Counted from the first letter of the stretch, positions 25,435 through 35,242 are shown. The stretch is 64,000 nucleotides of DNA from JALZCH01 sp036387135 (GCA_036387135.1 DASVUH010000016.1:62001-126000), one strand, 5' to 3'. Notes: a model not told the origin generated them from the sequence alone. Made by a program: numbers and translations.

Positions 25435-26565
25435 ATGCTGCTCGATTTACAAAATATCCGGCGTGTCGTGATTAAAGTCGGCTCGTCGCTGATGATCGGC
25501 GACGACAATCAAGTTAGGGAAACGTGGCTGCGGACGTTGGCGAAAGACGTTTCCGAACTGCGTCATCGAGAAATTCAAGTTGCCGTTGTCACATCCGGCG
25601 CGGTCGCGCTTGGGCGGCGGACGCTTCGTTACGGCAACCGCGCGCTCAAGCTCGAAGAAAAACAAGCGGCGGCAGCCTGCGGGCAAATCAATTTGTTTTC
25701 GCATTGGGAAAGAGCTTTTCAAGCCGAAAACACCGATCTGCACGGAGCGCAGATTTTGCTCACGCTCGACGACAGCGAAAATCGAAAGCGCTACCTAAAC
25801 GCCAGGAACACTTTTGAAACGCTGCTCGCCGAGCCGCAGATTATTCCGATTATCAACGAAAACGACACGGTTGCGACCGCCGAATTAATTGTCGGCGACA
25901 ACGACAGACTGGCGGCTCGCGTCGCGCAGATGATTAGCGCAGATGTGCTTTTTTTGTTTTCGGATGTTGACGGGCTTTACACTGCGAATCCAAACGTTGA
26001 TTCAACTGCGGTTCACATTCCCGAATTGCGGCAGATTACGCCGGAAATCGAGGCGATGGCGGGCGGTGCCGGTTCGCCGTTTGGTTCGGGCGGAATGAGG
26101 ACGAAAATCGAAGCCGCGCGCATTGCGCTCGCCGCCGGTTGCGATATGATTATCGGAAAAGGTTTCGCTCCGCATCCGGTTCAAAGAATCTTGAACGGCG
26201 AGCGCTGCACAAGGTTTCGCGCCGAAGCGAGTCCGAAAAGTGCGCGCAAACATTGGATTTCCGGTTCTTTGCATCCGACCGGAACAGTAGTTGTTGATGA
26301 CGGGGCGCGAGCGGCGTTGATGAAGGGCAACAGCTTGCTGCCCGCCGGAGTTCGCGCCGTTCAGGGCGCGTTTGAGCGCGGCGATGCGGTTATAATTAAA
26401 GACTTGCGCGGTCGCGTATTGGGCAAAGGTTTGTCGGCTTATTCTTCCGCCGACGCTGAGCGCATCGTTGGATTTAAAAGCAGTGAAATCGAAAGAATTT
26501 TAGGCTATAAAGGACGCGGCACTTTGATTCACCGCGATGATATGGCTCTTGAAATCGGCGGCTAA
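25435..26565 (+). CDS. proB: Glutamate 5-kinase
   Basis: A 376-residue enzyme phosphorylating glutamate for proline synthesis. The amino-acid kinase domain (about 1-260) shows VVIKVGSSLM, VTSGAVALGR, IINENDTVATAEL and FSDVDGLYTANP. The C-terminal PUA domain (about 285-365) has GTVVVDDGARAALMKGNSLLPAGV. This is the long, PUA-containing form. proA follows 12 bases downstream. The heptamer hairpin after argD separates it from the arginine genes, so it may have its own promoter. Confidence 0.96.
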   Translation: MLLDLQNIRRVVIKVGSSLMIGDDNQVRETWLRTLAKDVSELRHREIQVAVVTSGAVALGRRTLRYGNRALKLEEKQAAAACGQINLFSHWERAFQAENTDLHGAQILLTLDDSENRKRYLNARNTFETLLAEPQIIPIINENDTVATAELIVGDNDRLAARVAQMISADVLFLFSDVDGLYTANPNVDSTAVHIPELRQITPEIEAMAGGAGSPFGSGGMRTKIEAARIALAAGCDMIIGKGFAPHPVQRILNGERCTRFRAEASPKSARKHWISGSLHPTGTVVVDDGARAALMKGNSLLPAGVRAVQGAFERGDAVIIKDLRGRVLGKGLSAYSSADAERIVGFKSSEIERILGYKGRGTLIHRDDMALEIGG

Positions 26566-26577
26566 GGTTGAAATTTG

Positions 26578-27861
26578 ATGATAGCGGAATTTACCAAAGA
26601 CTACGAAGATGTAAAGACGCTGATGCAAACGCTCGGCGAACGAGCGCGAGCAGCTTACCGCGTGTTGGCGAAAGCCGAAACCGAACAAAAAAATGAGGCT
26701 TTGCGGGCAGCGGCGCAAAATCTGCGCGAAAACGAATCGGCTTTGTTGGCGGCAAACGCCGAAGACGTTGCGGCGACGCGGCAAAATGAAATTTCCAACG
26801 CTCTGCTCGACCGATTGCTGTTAAATCCGGCTCGCGTCGAAGCGATGGCGCAAGGTTTGGAGCAAATCGCTGAATTAGACGATCCGGTCGGCAAAACTCT
26901 CGCGGAATGGAAACGCCCGAACAATTTGCAGATCAGCCGCGTCAGCGTTCCGCTCGGAGTAATCGGAATAATTTACGAATCACGCCCGAATGTCACCGCC
27001 GACGCAGGCGGTTTGTGTCTGAAATCCGGCAACGCCGTTATTTTGCGCGGCGGTTCGGAAAGCCTCAATTCTTCAACAGCGATTGCCGCTTGTCTTCACG
27101 CCGGTTTGCAAAGCGCCGGATTGCCGATTGATGCCGTTCAGCTTGTTCCGACTCGTGACCGCGCGGCGGTCGGGCAAATGTTGACTCTCACGGATTTGAT
27201 TGACGTAATCATTCCGCGCGGCGGAAAATCTCTGACAGAAAGAATTTTAAACGAAAGCAGAGTTCCGACAATTTTGCATCTCGACGGCAACTGTCACACT
27301 TATTTTCACGCTTCCGCAAAACCGGAAATGGCAAAGCAGGTTTTATTAAACGCCAAGATGCGCCGCACCGGAATTTGCGGCGCGACGGAATCTCTGCTTG
27401 TTGACCGCATAGCAGTTTCCAAACTGATCCCCGAAATTCTTGAAGCGTTGTTTGCCTCAGGCTGCGAAGTGCGCGGAGACGAAGCGGTTCAAGCTCTCGA
27501 CAAACGAGTCGTTCCGGCTCAGGAAGCGGATTGGGCGACGGAATATCTCGATGCAGTGCTTTCGGTTAAAGTCGTCGCAGATGTTTCCGAAGCAATCGCA
27601 CATATCAACACATACGGCTCGCATCACACCGATGCGATTATCGCGGAGGACACGGCGGCGGCGGCAACGTTTTTGAGCGAAGTTGACAGCGCGATTGTCC
27701 TGCACAACGCTTCGACTCAGTTTGCCGACGGCGGCGAATTCGGGATGGGAGCCGAAATCGGCATCTCTACAGGTCGCCTGCACGCGCGGGGTCCGGTTGG
27801 AGTTGAACAGTTGACGACATATAAATACGTTGTGTTCGGCGAAGGTCAAACACGCCCGTAA
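26578..27861 (+). CDS. proA: Gamma-glutamyl phosphate reductase
   Basis: A 427-residue NADPH enzyme of the aldehyde-dehydrogenase superfamily producing glutamate semialdehyde for proline. The ATG at 26578 is chosen over a TTG at 26575; AAGG lies upstream. Visible: GVIGIIYESRPNVTADAG, LKSGNAVILRGG, HLDGNCHTYFHASA, catalytic Cys267 in RRTGICGATES, and the C-terminal GEFGMGAEIGISTGRLHARGPVG signature. It follows proB by 12 bases in the usual order. Confidence 0.96.
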   Translation: MIAEFTKDYEDVKTLMQTLGERARAAYRVLAKAETEQKNEALRAAAQNLRENESALLAANAEDVAATRQNEISNALLDRLLLNPARVEAMAQGLEQIAELDDPVGKTLAEWKRPNNLQISRVSVPLGVIGIIYESRPNVTADAGGLCLKSGNAVILRGGSESLNSSTAIAACLHAGLQSAGLPIDAVQLVPTRDRAAVGQMLTLTDLIDVIIPRGGKSLTERILNESRVPTILHLDGNCHTYFHASAKPEMAKQVLLNAKMRRTGICGATESLLVDRIAVSKLIPEILEALFASGCEVRGDEAVQALDKRVVPAQEADWATEYLDAVLSVKVVADVSEAIAHINTYGSHHTDAIIAEDTAAAATFLSEVDSAIVLHNASTQFADGGEFGMGAEIGISTGRLHARGPVGVEQLTTYKYVVFGEGQTRP

Positions 27862-27889
27862 AATCTACAAAAAACAGTCTTGATTTACT

Positions 27890-30334
27890 CTAAACTCGCG
27901 CCGCTCGTATAATATCCGCAAAAACGCCAGCCGCCGTCACATCTGCGCCCGCGCCCGCGCCTTTGACGACTAAAGGCAAATCGGCATAACGATTTGTGTA
28001 ATACAAAACGGCGTTGTCTTTGCCCGAAAGATTGGCGAAATTGTGAGTTGTCGGGATTTTTTGCAAACCGACGCTCGCTTTTCCGTTTTCAAACGAAGCG
28101 ATGTATTTGAGCGAAAGGTTTTCACGTATTGCGCTGTCGAGCAGCTCGCGGAAATGCGGTTCGCTGCGCTCCATTTCCGCATAAAAATCTTCGACCGAGC
28201 CTTCAAAACACGAGGCAGGCAGAAACGGCGTGTTTTCAACGTCGGACATTTCGATTCTGTAACCGGCTTCGCGCGCTAAAATTAAGATTTTTCGAGCGAC
28301 ATCCGTGCCGCTTAAATCGAGTCGCGGATCGGGTTCGGTGTAGCCTTCGGCTTGAGCTTGTCGAACCACCGAAGCAAACGAGCGCGAGCCGTCGTAATTG
28401 TTAAAAACAAAATTGAGCGTGCCGGATAAAACGGCTTCAATGCGATTCACGCGGTCGCCGCTGCGAAGCAGATCGTTGAGCGTGTTGATAATCGGTAATC
28501 CCGCGCCGACGTTGGTTTCAAACAAAAACGCCGTGTTAAATTCGCGCGCCAGATTTTTTAAATGCAAATAATTTTCGTATTCGGAAGAGCAGGCAATTTT
28601 ATTGGTGGCGACAATCGAAACACTTTTTTCCAATAACTGCGGATAAACGGCGGCGACTTCGGCGTTTGCCGTCGCGTCAACAAAAATCGAGTTTCGCAGG
28701 TTTTTCTCAAAAACGGTTTCGACAAATTCGTTTAAATTCATTTTCGGCGCGTTTTCAAACTGTTCGGGCAGATTCTCCAAATTAACGCCTTCTTCATCAA
28801 AAAGCATTCGGCGGCTGTTGGCAGCGCCGACGACGCGTAGATTAAGCCGCAGATTTTCGCGTAAATAATCAATTTGCGGGCGAATTTGTTCAATCAATTT
28901 GCCGCCGACCGTGCCCACGCCGACAAGAAAAACGTTGACTTGTTTCGCGCCGGAGAAAAATTCTTCGTGCAGCGTGTTGATGGCTTTGCGAACGTCCGCA
29001 GAAGAAATTATGGCTGAAATATTTCGTTCCGAAGAGCCTTGCGCGATGGCGCGAATGTTAATTCCGTTATGTCCGAGCGTGGAAAACATTTTCCCGGAAA
29101 AGCCCGGATGATTTCGCATTTGATCGCCGACGAGCGCGAGAATCGAAAGCCCGTTTTCTACTTTGAGCGGCTCGATTTTCCCCGCGTTGATTTCATAAGA
29201 AAATTCCGCATCAACAATTGCTTTCGCCGATTCGCTGAATTTTTCTTCAACGGCGACGCAAATCGAATGTTCCGAAGAGCTTTGTGTAATCAAAATGACG
29301 TTAATCTGCGCGCGCGAAAGAGCATCGAAAAGGCGTTTGGAAAAACCTGGGACGCCGACCATTCCGCTGCCTTCGAGACTTAAAACGGAAATCGAGTTGA
29401 TGCTCGAAATGCCGCGCACGATTTCAGTTTCCGATTCGGTCGCGGCTTCGATGAGCGTGCCGAAATCTGCGGGCGCAAAAGTGTTTTTTATCCAAATCGG
29501 AATTTTTTTCTGCAAGACGGGCTGAATCGTCGGCGGATAAATGACTTTCGCTCCGAAATGCGACAATTCCATTGCTTCCTGATAAGTGATGCGCTGAATG
29601 TTTTTGCTGTTTTTGACGAGTCGCGGATCGGCAGTCATCATCCCGGAAACGTCCGTCCAGATTTCCAGAACTTTCGCATCAAGAGCCGCCGCCAAAATCG
29701 CCGCCGTGTAATCCGAACCGCCGCGCCCCAGCGTCGTCGTTGCTCCATTTGCATCAGACGCAATAAAACCGGGCAATATGAAAAGTTTGGAGTTCGCGGC
29801 GGCAGAAAAAAAATCTTTGATTTGCCGGTTTGTAGTTTGAAAATCAACTGCTGCAAAAGTGAAATTTGAATCGGTGCGAATTAACGCGCGGCTGTCTTGC
29901 CAAACATTTGCAATGCCGAGTGAATCGAGCTTGGCGGCAAAGATTTTGGTCGAAAAAAGCTCGCCGAAACTGACAATCCGATCAAGTGAGCGCGCCGTCA
30001 ATTCGCCGAGCAGAAAAACGCCTTCGCAAATGCTTTTCAGTTCATCGAGGTTTTTGTTGAGAAAATTTAAAGTTTCCGTTTGTTCCTGGTTCGGGATGAG
30101 CGCGCGGACGGTTTGAAAGTGGTTGTTTTCGATTTCTTCAATTTTGACGCGGAAAGATTCGTCTTTGCGCTCGGCTGTTTTCGCCGCGTCTATAAGAGCG
30201 TCAGTCGTGCCTTGCATCGCCGATAAAACAACCGCGCAAACGTCCTTTTCAACCGCATTTCTGACAATCTCAATGACTTTTTTTATGTTCTCTGCATTTG
30301 CGACCGAAGAACCGCCGAATTTTAAAACTTTCAT
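27890..30334 (-). CDS. thrA: Bifunctional aspartate kinase / homoserine dehydrogenase
   Basis: An 814-residue fusion catalysing the first and third steps of threonine synthesis. The aspartokinase part (about 1-290) starts VLKFGGSSVANAENI and has GRGGSDYTAAILAAAL. Two ACT regulatory domains (about 300-460) follow, suggesting threonine feedback. The homoserine dehydrogenase part (about 465-814) has VFLVGVGTVGGKLIEQI and AEGYTEPDPRLDLSGTDVARK. Domain order is as in Escherichia ThrA. It lies one base after thrC on the minus strand, so thrC-thrA are co-transcribed. Confidence 0.96.
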   Translation of the reverse strand: MKVLKFGGSSVANAENIKKVIEIVRNAVEKDVCAVVLSAMQGTTDALIDAAKTAERKDESFRVKIEEIENNHFQTVRALIPNQEQTETLNFLNKNLDELKSICEGVFLLGELTARSLDRIVSFGELFSTKIFAAKLDSLGIANVWQDSRALIRTDSNFTFAAVDFQTTNRQIKDFFSAAANSKLFILPGFIASDANGATTTLGRGGSDYTAAILAAALDAKVLEIWTDVSGMMTADPRLVKNSKNIQRITYQEAMELSHFGAKVIYPPTIQPVLQKKIPIWIKNTFAPADFGTLIEAATESETEIVRGISSINSISVLSLEGSGMVGVPGFSKRLFDALSRAQINVILITQSSSEHSICVAVEEKFSESAKAIVDAEFSYEINAGKIEPLKVENGLSILALVGDQMRNHPGFSGKMFSTLGHNGINIRAIAQGSSERNISAIISSADVRKAINTLHEEFFSGAKQVNVFLVGVGTVGGKLIEQIRPQIDYLRENLRLNLRVVGAANSRRMLFDEEGVNLENLPEQFENAPKMNLNEFVETVFEKNLRNSIFVDATANAEVAAVYPQLLEKSVSIVATNKIACSSEYENYLHLKNLAREFNTAFLFETNVGAGLPIINTLNDLLRSGDRVNRIEAVLSGTLNFVFNNYDGSRSFASVVRQAQAEGYTEPDPRLDLSGTDVARKILILAREAGYRIEMSDVENTPFLPASCFEGSVEDFYAEMERSEPHFRELLDSAIRENLSLKYIASFENGKASVGLQKIPTTHNFANLSGKDNAVLYYTNRYADLPLVVKGAGAGADVTAAGVFADIIRAARV

Positions 30335-30335
30335 A

Positions 30336-31622
30336 TTAAATTTTGCTCAATAAAATTTCTTTTAAGATTTCGTAATCAACAGGCATTTCAATGCTTTGTT
30401 TCGAGCGCGAAAACAAAGCATTGACAGCTTCGGGCGTTGCGCCGAAAGTGCCGACAATTTCTTTGACCGAATCGAATTTCGCCGGATGCGCGGTGGCGAG
30501 AAAAAATCCCTTTTCATTTGGATTTTTCTCCAGATAATTTTCCAGAGCGTAAAAACCGACCGCCGCGTGCGGGTCTAAAACATAACCAAATTGTTTGAAA
30601 ACCCGCCGCATTGTGTTTGCGGTTATTTCATCGGAAATGCTGGCGGCGGACATTTTGGCTTTTAACTTTTCCGTCTCGCCGCCAAACAATTCCAAAATTC
30701 TGACAAAATTGCTCGGATTCGCCACATCCATCGCGTTTGAAAGCGTGGCGATGGATAGCTGTTCGGCTAATTCGCCCGACTGAAAAAATTTTGGCACAAC
30801 GTCGTTTGCATTGCAGGCGGCGATAAAATGACGCGCTGGCAAGCCGGAAACATTCGCCAAAAGACCGGCACAGATATTTCCGAAATTGCCGCTCGGAACG
30901 GAAATCACGGGCAAGGTTTCTTCATGCCACTGCTGCAAAGCGTAAAAAAAATAAAACTGCTGCGGCAGCCACCGCGCGACATTGATTGAATTTGCCGAAG
31001 TCAGAAAAACTCGTTTTTTTAATTCTTCATCGGCAAGTGCAATTTTCGCCAGTCGCTGGCAATCGTCAAAACTCCCCGCGACTTCGAGCGCGGTGATGTT
31101 TTGTCCGAGCGTCGTAAGCTGTAATTCCTGAAGTTTTGAAACTTTGTCCGATGGATACAAAATCACGACTTCCACATTTTCGACGCCCAAAAAACCAGCC
31201 GCGACCGCGCCGCCCGTATCGCCCGAAGTCGCCACAACGACAATCGTTTTCTCGCCTTGTTTGTCTGAAAAATATCGCAAGCAACGGCTCATAAAACGAG
31301 CGCCGACATCTTTGAAAGCGAACGTCGCGCCGTGAAATAATTCGAGTGCAAAAATGTTTTCGGAGATTTTGACGAGAGGAAAATCAAAATCAACGGTTTC
31401 CGAACAAATTCGGAAAAGCGTTTCGTCGTCAATTTCGCCCCCGACGTAAGGTTTTATCACCTCGAAAGCAATTTCCGCTTTAGATTTTTCGCGAAAGCTT
31501 TCAAAATTGACCGGCGAAATTCGTTCGGGAAAATACAAGCCTTTGTCCGGCGGCTGACCTTTGATGACGGCTTCGCGGAACGTGACGACGGGCGATTTTC
31601 GGTTTGTGCTAAAGTATTTCAT
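30336..31622 (-). CDS. thrC: Threonine synthase
   Basis: A 428-residue PLP enzyme converting phosphohomoserine to threonine. Visible: the N-terminal FPERISPVNF, LFHGATFAFKDVGARFM with the PLP Lys104, the phosphate-binding TSGDTGGAVAAGF, and VPSGNFGNICAGLLA. This is the long, Escherichia-type class. It begins the leftward thrC-thrA pair and diverges from thrB across a 78-base gap in which I see no clear operator. Confidence 0.96.
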   Translation of the reverse strand: MKYFSTNRKSPVVTFREAVIKGQPPDKGLYFPERISPVNFESFREKSKAEIAFEVIKPYVGGEIDDETLFRICSETVDFDFPLVKISENIFALELFHGATFAFKDVGARFMSRCLRYFSDKQGEKTIVVVATSGDTGGAVAAGFLGVENVEVVILYPSDKVSKLQELQLTTLGQNITALEVAGSFDDCQRLAKIALADEELKKRVFLTSANSINVARWLPQQFYFFYALQQWHEETLPVISVPSGNFGNICAGLLANVSGLPARHFIAACNANDVVPKFFQSGELAEQLSIATLSNAMDVANPSNFVRILELFGGETEKLKAKMSAASISDEITANTMRRVFKQFGYVLDPHAAVGFYALENYLEKNPNEKGFFLATAHPAKFDSVKEIVGTFGATPEAVNALFSRSKQSIEMPVDYEILKEILLSKI

Positions 31623-31700
31623 TCGATAAAACGGGTGAGAATGAAGATTTAAATGATAATACGATTCGACCGTTTTGCGAAATCCGCCTAAGTTTTCTTT

Positions 31701-32639
31701 ATGAAAGAAATTACCGTTTTAGCCCCGGCGACGGTTGCCAACGTCGTTTGCGGATTCGATGTTTTGGGATTTTGTCTCGAAGAGCCTTGCGATTTGATGA
31801 CTCTCAGGACGATTGATGAAAAAACAGTCCGAATCATCAACCGCGATGAATTCAATTTGCCGACAGAACCGGAAAAAAACGTCGCCGGAGCGGTTTTGCT
31901 GGCGATCTTAAAAGAAATTAAAGCCGATTTCGGATTTGAAATCGAAATTGAAAAACGCATCAAACCCGGCAGCGGCATCGGTTCGAGCGCAGCGAGCGCG
32001 GCTGGCGCGGCGGTCGCTGCAAACAAATTATTAAACGGGCGTTTTTCTAAATTGGAATTGGTTTATTTTGCGATGTTCGGCGAAGAAATCGCCAGCGCCG
32101 CGCGGCACGCGGACAATCTCGCACCCGCAGTTTTCGGCGGTTTTACGCTCGTGCGCGCAGTTGATCCGCTCGATATTGTCAAAATTGATTTTCCGCCGCT
32201 TTTTGCAACCGTTTTGCATCCGCAAATCGAAATTAAAACCGCCGAAGCGCGCCGCATATTGCCGAGAGAAGTTCCCTTAAAAAGCGCTATCAATCAATGG
32301 GCAAACGTCGGCGCGCTCGTCGCCGGTTTGTTCAAAAAAGATTACGGTTTGATTTCCCGCGCGCTCGAAGACAAAATCGTCGAGCCGGTTCGCAGTCGTT
32401 TGATTCCGCATTTCGACGAAATCAAAGCCGAAAGCAAAACGGCGGGCGCTCTAGGCGGCGGGATTTCTGGTTCGGGTCCTTCAGTTTTTATGCTTTCGGA
32501 AACCGAAGAATCTGCGCGAAATGTTGAAATGATAATGCGGCGGATTTATCAGAGTGCAGCTATTAATTTTTATACTTACTTGACAAAAATAAATGCTGAA
32601 GGCGTAAAGATTCTTGAGAATTCAAACCAAATTAAATGA
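31701..32639 (+). CDS. thrB: Homoserine kinase
   Basis: A 312-residue GHMP-family kinase phosphorylating homoserine. The N-terminal APATVANVVCGFDVLGF is typical, the ATP-binding GHMP motif is PGSGIGSSAASAAGAAVAAN (about 92-111), and the C-terminal GALGGGISGSGPSVFML is conserved. It is split from its pathway partners thrC-thrA by strand: they diverge. It overlaps the next gene, an acylornithine carbamoyltransferase, by 4 bases, which couples a threonine enzyme to arginine genes. Confidence 0.96.
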   Translation: MKEITVLAPATVANVVCGFDVLGFCLEEPCDLMTLRTIDEKTVRIINRDEFNLPTEPEKNVAGAVLLAILKEIKADFGFEIEIEKRIKPGSGIGSSAASAAGAAVAANKLLNGRFSKLELVYFAMFGEEIASAARHADNLAPAVFGGFTLVRAVDPLDIVKIDFPPLFATVLHPQIEIKTAEARRILPREVPLKSAINQWANVGALVAGLFKKDYGLISRALEDKIVEPVRSRLIPHFDEIKAESKTAGALGGGISGSGPSVFMLSETEESARNVEMIMRRIYQSAAINFYTYLTKINAEGVKILENSNQIK

Positions 32640-33640
32640 TGAATAAAAACTTTCTCAAAACATCGGATTTTTCCCACGATGAGCTTGAGCAAATGCTCGA
32701 AGCGGCGTTTCGTTTTAAGCGCGGCGAAGATTCAGCAAAATCGCTTGCCGGAAAATCCGTCGCGCTCGTGTTTTTTAATCCGAGCTTGCGAACGCGGGCT
32801 TCGATGCAGGTTGGGGTTTATGAGCTTGGCGGAAATCCGGTAATTTTAGAACCGGGAAGCACTTCGTGGACGCTCGAACACCGCGAAAATGTGGTGATGG
32901 ACGGAGATAAAACCGAACATCTCGCCGAGTTTGTCAGAGTTTTGGAAAGATACGTCGCGGCAATCGGCGTGCGGACTTTTGCTAATTTGAAAGATTGGGA
33001 AGCAGAGCGTCTTGAGCCGATTTTATCGGCGTTTGAGCGTTATGCATCAAAACCGCTCGTCAATCTCGAATCGGCGATGCATCATCCGTGTCAGGCTCTG
33101 GCTGATATGATGACGATTCGGGAGCGGTTCGGAAATCAGAAAAAGAAAGTTCTGCTGACGTGGGCTTGGCATCCGAAGCCTTTGCCGATGGCTGTGCCGA
33201 ACAGTTTTGCGCTCGCGGCGGCGCAGTTCGGACACGATTTGACAATCGCGCACCCGGCGGGATTTGAGCTTGACGGCGAGCTTGTCGGAGAAATTGAAGC
33301 GCAGGTGAGGGAAAACGGCGGAAGTCTCGAAATTACGAATGATGTGAATTCGTCGTTTGAAGATGTCGAAGTCGTTTACGCCAAAAGTTGGGGCAGTAAA
33401 AACTTTTACGGCGCAGCGGAAAAAGACATCGAATTTCGCTCAAAGTTTCGCCCTGATTGGATTGTTGACGAAGAGAAAATGCGGCGGACGAACGACGCGA
33501 TCTTTATGCATTGTTTGCCGGTGCGCCGCAATGTAATTGTGACTGACGCGGTGATTGACGGCGCTAATTCGGTCGTCGTTGACGAAGCGGAAAACCGTTT
33601 GCACGCGCAGAAAGCCGTGTTGGCAAAATTGGTTAAATAA
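32636..33640 (+). CDS. argF': N-acetylornithine (or N-succinylornithine) carbamoyltransferase
   Basis: A 334-residue carbamoyltransferase. Carbamoyl-phosphate motif FFNPSLRTRASMQ and HPCQALAD are present. The features that set it apart from ordinary ArgF are VMDGDKTEHLAEFVRVLERYV, LTWAWHPKPLPMAVPNSF and HCLPVRRNVIVTDAVIDG, which match the acetylornithine (Xanthomonas) and succinylornithine (Bacteroides) enzymes. Acetyl versus succinyl cannot be settled by eye; the acetyl-type argB and argC favour acetyl. Product: N-acylcitrulline. It overlaps thrB by 4 bases and precedes trmB by 6. A second in-frame ATG at 32639 is possible. Confidence 0.85.
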   Translation: MMNKNFLKTSDFSHDELEQMLEAAFRFKRGEDSAKSLAGKSVALVFFNPSLRTRASMQVGVYELGGNPVILEPGSTSWTLEHRENVVMDGDKTEHLAEFVRVLERYVAAIGVRTFANLKDWEAERLEPILSAFERYASKPLVNLESAMHHPCQALADMMTIRERFGNQKKKVLLTWAWHPKPLPMAVPNSFALAAAQFGHDLTIAHPAGFELDGELVGEIEAQVRENGGSLEITNDVNSSFEDVEVVYAKSWGSKNFYGAAEKDIEFRSKFRPDWIVDEEKMRRTNDAIFMHCLPVRRNVIVTDAVIDGANSVVVDEAENRLHAQKAVLAKLVK

Positions 33641-33646
33641 TCGCCG

Positions 33647-34288
33647 ATGAGAATTCGCGTTCGTGATCATGTCAATCCGTTTGCGCCGCGTTTTTCAGTG
33701 CCGCCCGCGCCTTTAGATTTTGCGGAAGTTTTCCAAAATCCTGATTTGCCGCTGCATCTAGATTTGGGCTGCGCTCTCGGCGGATTTGTTTTCAAAATGG
33801 CACGGCTCGCGCCCGGTATTAATTTTCTCGGCGTTGACATTCGAGAGCCGATGATTGAAAGAGCAAAGCGGCACGCGGCAGGTGCAAATTTAACCAATCT
33901 TCATTACGAATTCTGCAACGCGACGATTTCGATTGAAAATCTTTTGCGAAAAATGCCGCCGGGCGCGCTGCAATTTGTGACGATTCAGTTTCCAGACCCG
34001 CATTTGAAAAAACGGCTCGCCAAGCGAAGAATGGTTCAGCCGCAAATGGTTGCGGATTTAGCAGAATATTGCGACGAAAAAGCAAAAATCTTTGTTCAAT
34101 CGGATGTCGAAGAAACTGCCGCCGACATTAGCGAAAAATTTGAGCAAAATCCGAAATTCCGGCGCGCACACGCTGAAATATGGCTCGCGGAAAATCCTTT
34201 TCCTGTCAAAACCGAACGCGAAACGGTTGTCGAAAATCAGAATTTGCCTGTTTTTAGAGCAATGTTTGAAAGAAAATCTGTAAAATAA
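33647..34288 (+). CDS. trmB: tRNA (guanine-N7-)-methyltransferase
   Basis: A 213-residue SAM-dependent enzyme that forms m7G46 in tRNA. SAM site LHLDLGCALGGFVFKMA (about 38-54) and GVDIREPMIERAK, then the family signature IQFPDPHLKKRLAKRRMVQ (about 113-131). Length is normal. It sits between the carbamoyltransferase (6 bases upstream) and argB (20 bases downstream), probably within one transcript, with no obvious functional link to arginine. Confidence 0.93.
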   Translation: MRIRVRDHVNPFAPRFSVPPAPLDFAEVFQNPDLPLHLDLGCALGGFVFKMARLAPGINFLGVDIREPMIERAKRHAAGANLTNLHYEFCNATISIENLLRKMPPGALQFVTIQFPDPHLKKRLAKRRMVQPQMVADLAEYCDEKAKIFVQSDVEETAADISEKFEQNPKFRRAHAEIWLAENPFPVKTERETVVENQNLPVFRAMFERKSVK

Positions 34289-34308
34289 TTTCAAACAAAA
34301 TAACTGCA

Positions 34309-35199
34309 ATGGAAATGAACAAGTTAGACCTTTTGCGCGAAGCGCTGCCTTATATTCAAAAATTCAAAGGCAAGACTTTTGTCGTCAAATTTTCCGGCAA
34401 AGTCACCGAAGACAAAGCGAATCTGGCGTCTTTGTGCGAAGAACTCGCTTTGCTGCATCAAGTGGGAATTCGTCTGGTTGTCATTCACGGCGGCGGAAAG
34501 CAGTTGAACGAGTTGGCGGAAAGAATGGGCGTCGCGCAGACCGTAATTAACGGGCGGCGCGTGACCGACGATGAAACTCTGGATTTGGCGATGATGATTT
34601 TCGCCGGAAAAATCAACACGGAGATTCTGGCTGCTTTGCGGCAGCGGGGAATCGAAGCCGTCGGTTTGTCGGGAGTTGACGGAAACATCGTCCACGCCGA
34701 AAAACGTCCGCCGAAAGAGATTTTGAACCGCGCGACGGGCGAGCGCGAAGAAGTTGATTTCGGTCACGTCGGCGATGTTTTGGAGATTAATACCGATTTG
34801 CTCTGCGTGCTGCTCGACAAAGATTATTTGCCGGTTGTCTCGTCGCTCGGAGCCGACGACGACGGCAACGTTTTCAACATCAATGCCGACACAATCGCCG
34901 CCGAAATCGCGGTTCGTCTCGAAGCCGAAAAACTGGTTTTGCTGACGGATGTCAACGGAATTTATCTTGACGCGGCGAAACCCGAAACGAAAATTTCCCG
35001 GCTTTCGATTCGGGAAGCCGAAAATCTAATTGAATCGGGCGCGGCGACCGGCGGGATGATTCCAAAGCTGCAAAATTTGATTTCTCTGTTAAAACGGGGA
35101 GTTAAATCGGCTCACGTCATTTCGGGAACCGAGAGCAACGCGCTTTTGAGCGAGGTTTTCACCGACGAAGGCACGGGAACGATGTTGATTGCGGAGTGA
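34309..35199 (+). CDS. argB: Acetylglutamate kinase
   Basis: A 296-residue amino-acid kinase phosphorylating N-acetylglutamate, the second arginine step and the usual feedback point. Visible: FVVKFSGKVTED near the start (Ser replaces the more usual Gly in KxGG), VVIHGGGKQLNELAERMG, GLSGVDGNI, FNINADTIAAEIAVRL and LLTDVNGIY. ATG at 34309 or 34315 may start it. It is the last gene of the thrB-argF'-trmB-argB run and is followed by a strong terminator at 35208. Confidence 0.94.
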   Translation: MEMNKLDLLREALPYIQKFKGKTFVVKFSGKVTEDKANLASLCEELALLHQVGIRLVVIHGGGKQLNELAERMGVAQTVINGRRVTDDETLDLAMMIFAGKINTEILAALRQRGIEAVGLSGVDGNIVHAEKRPPKEILNRATGEREEVDFGHVGDVLEINTDLLCVLLDKDYLPVVSSLGADDDGNVFNINADTIAAEIAVRLEAEKLVLLTDVNGIYLDAAKPETKISRLSIREAENLIESGAATGGMIPKLQNLISLLKRGVKSAHVISGTESNALLSEVFTDEGTGTMLIAE

Positions 35200-35207
35200 A
35201 AAAAAAG

Positions 35208-35233
35208 AGGAGCGCAAATGTTTGCGCTCCTTT
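35208..35233. terminator. Bidirectional intrinsic terminator
   Basis: AGGAGCGCAAA and TTTGCGCTCCT with a 2-base loop, flanked by an A run on one side and TTT on the other. It lies between the convergent argB and DUF2911 genes. Confidence 0.85.
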
Positions 35234-35242
35234 GCGTTTGGT

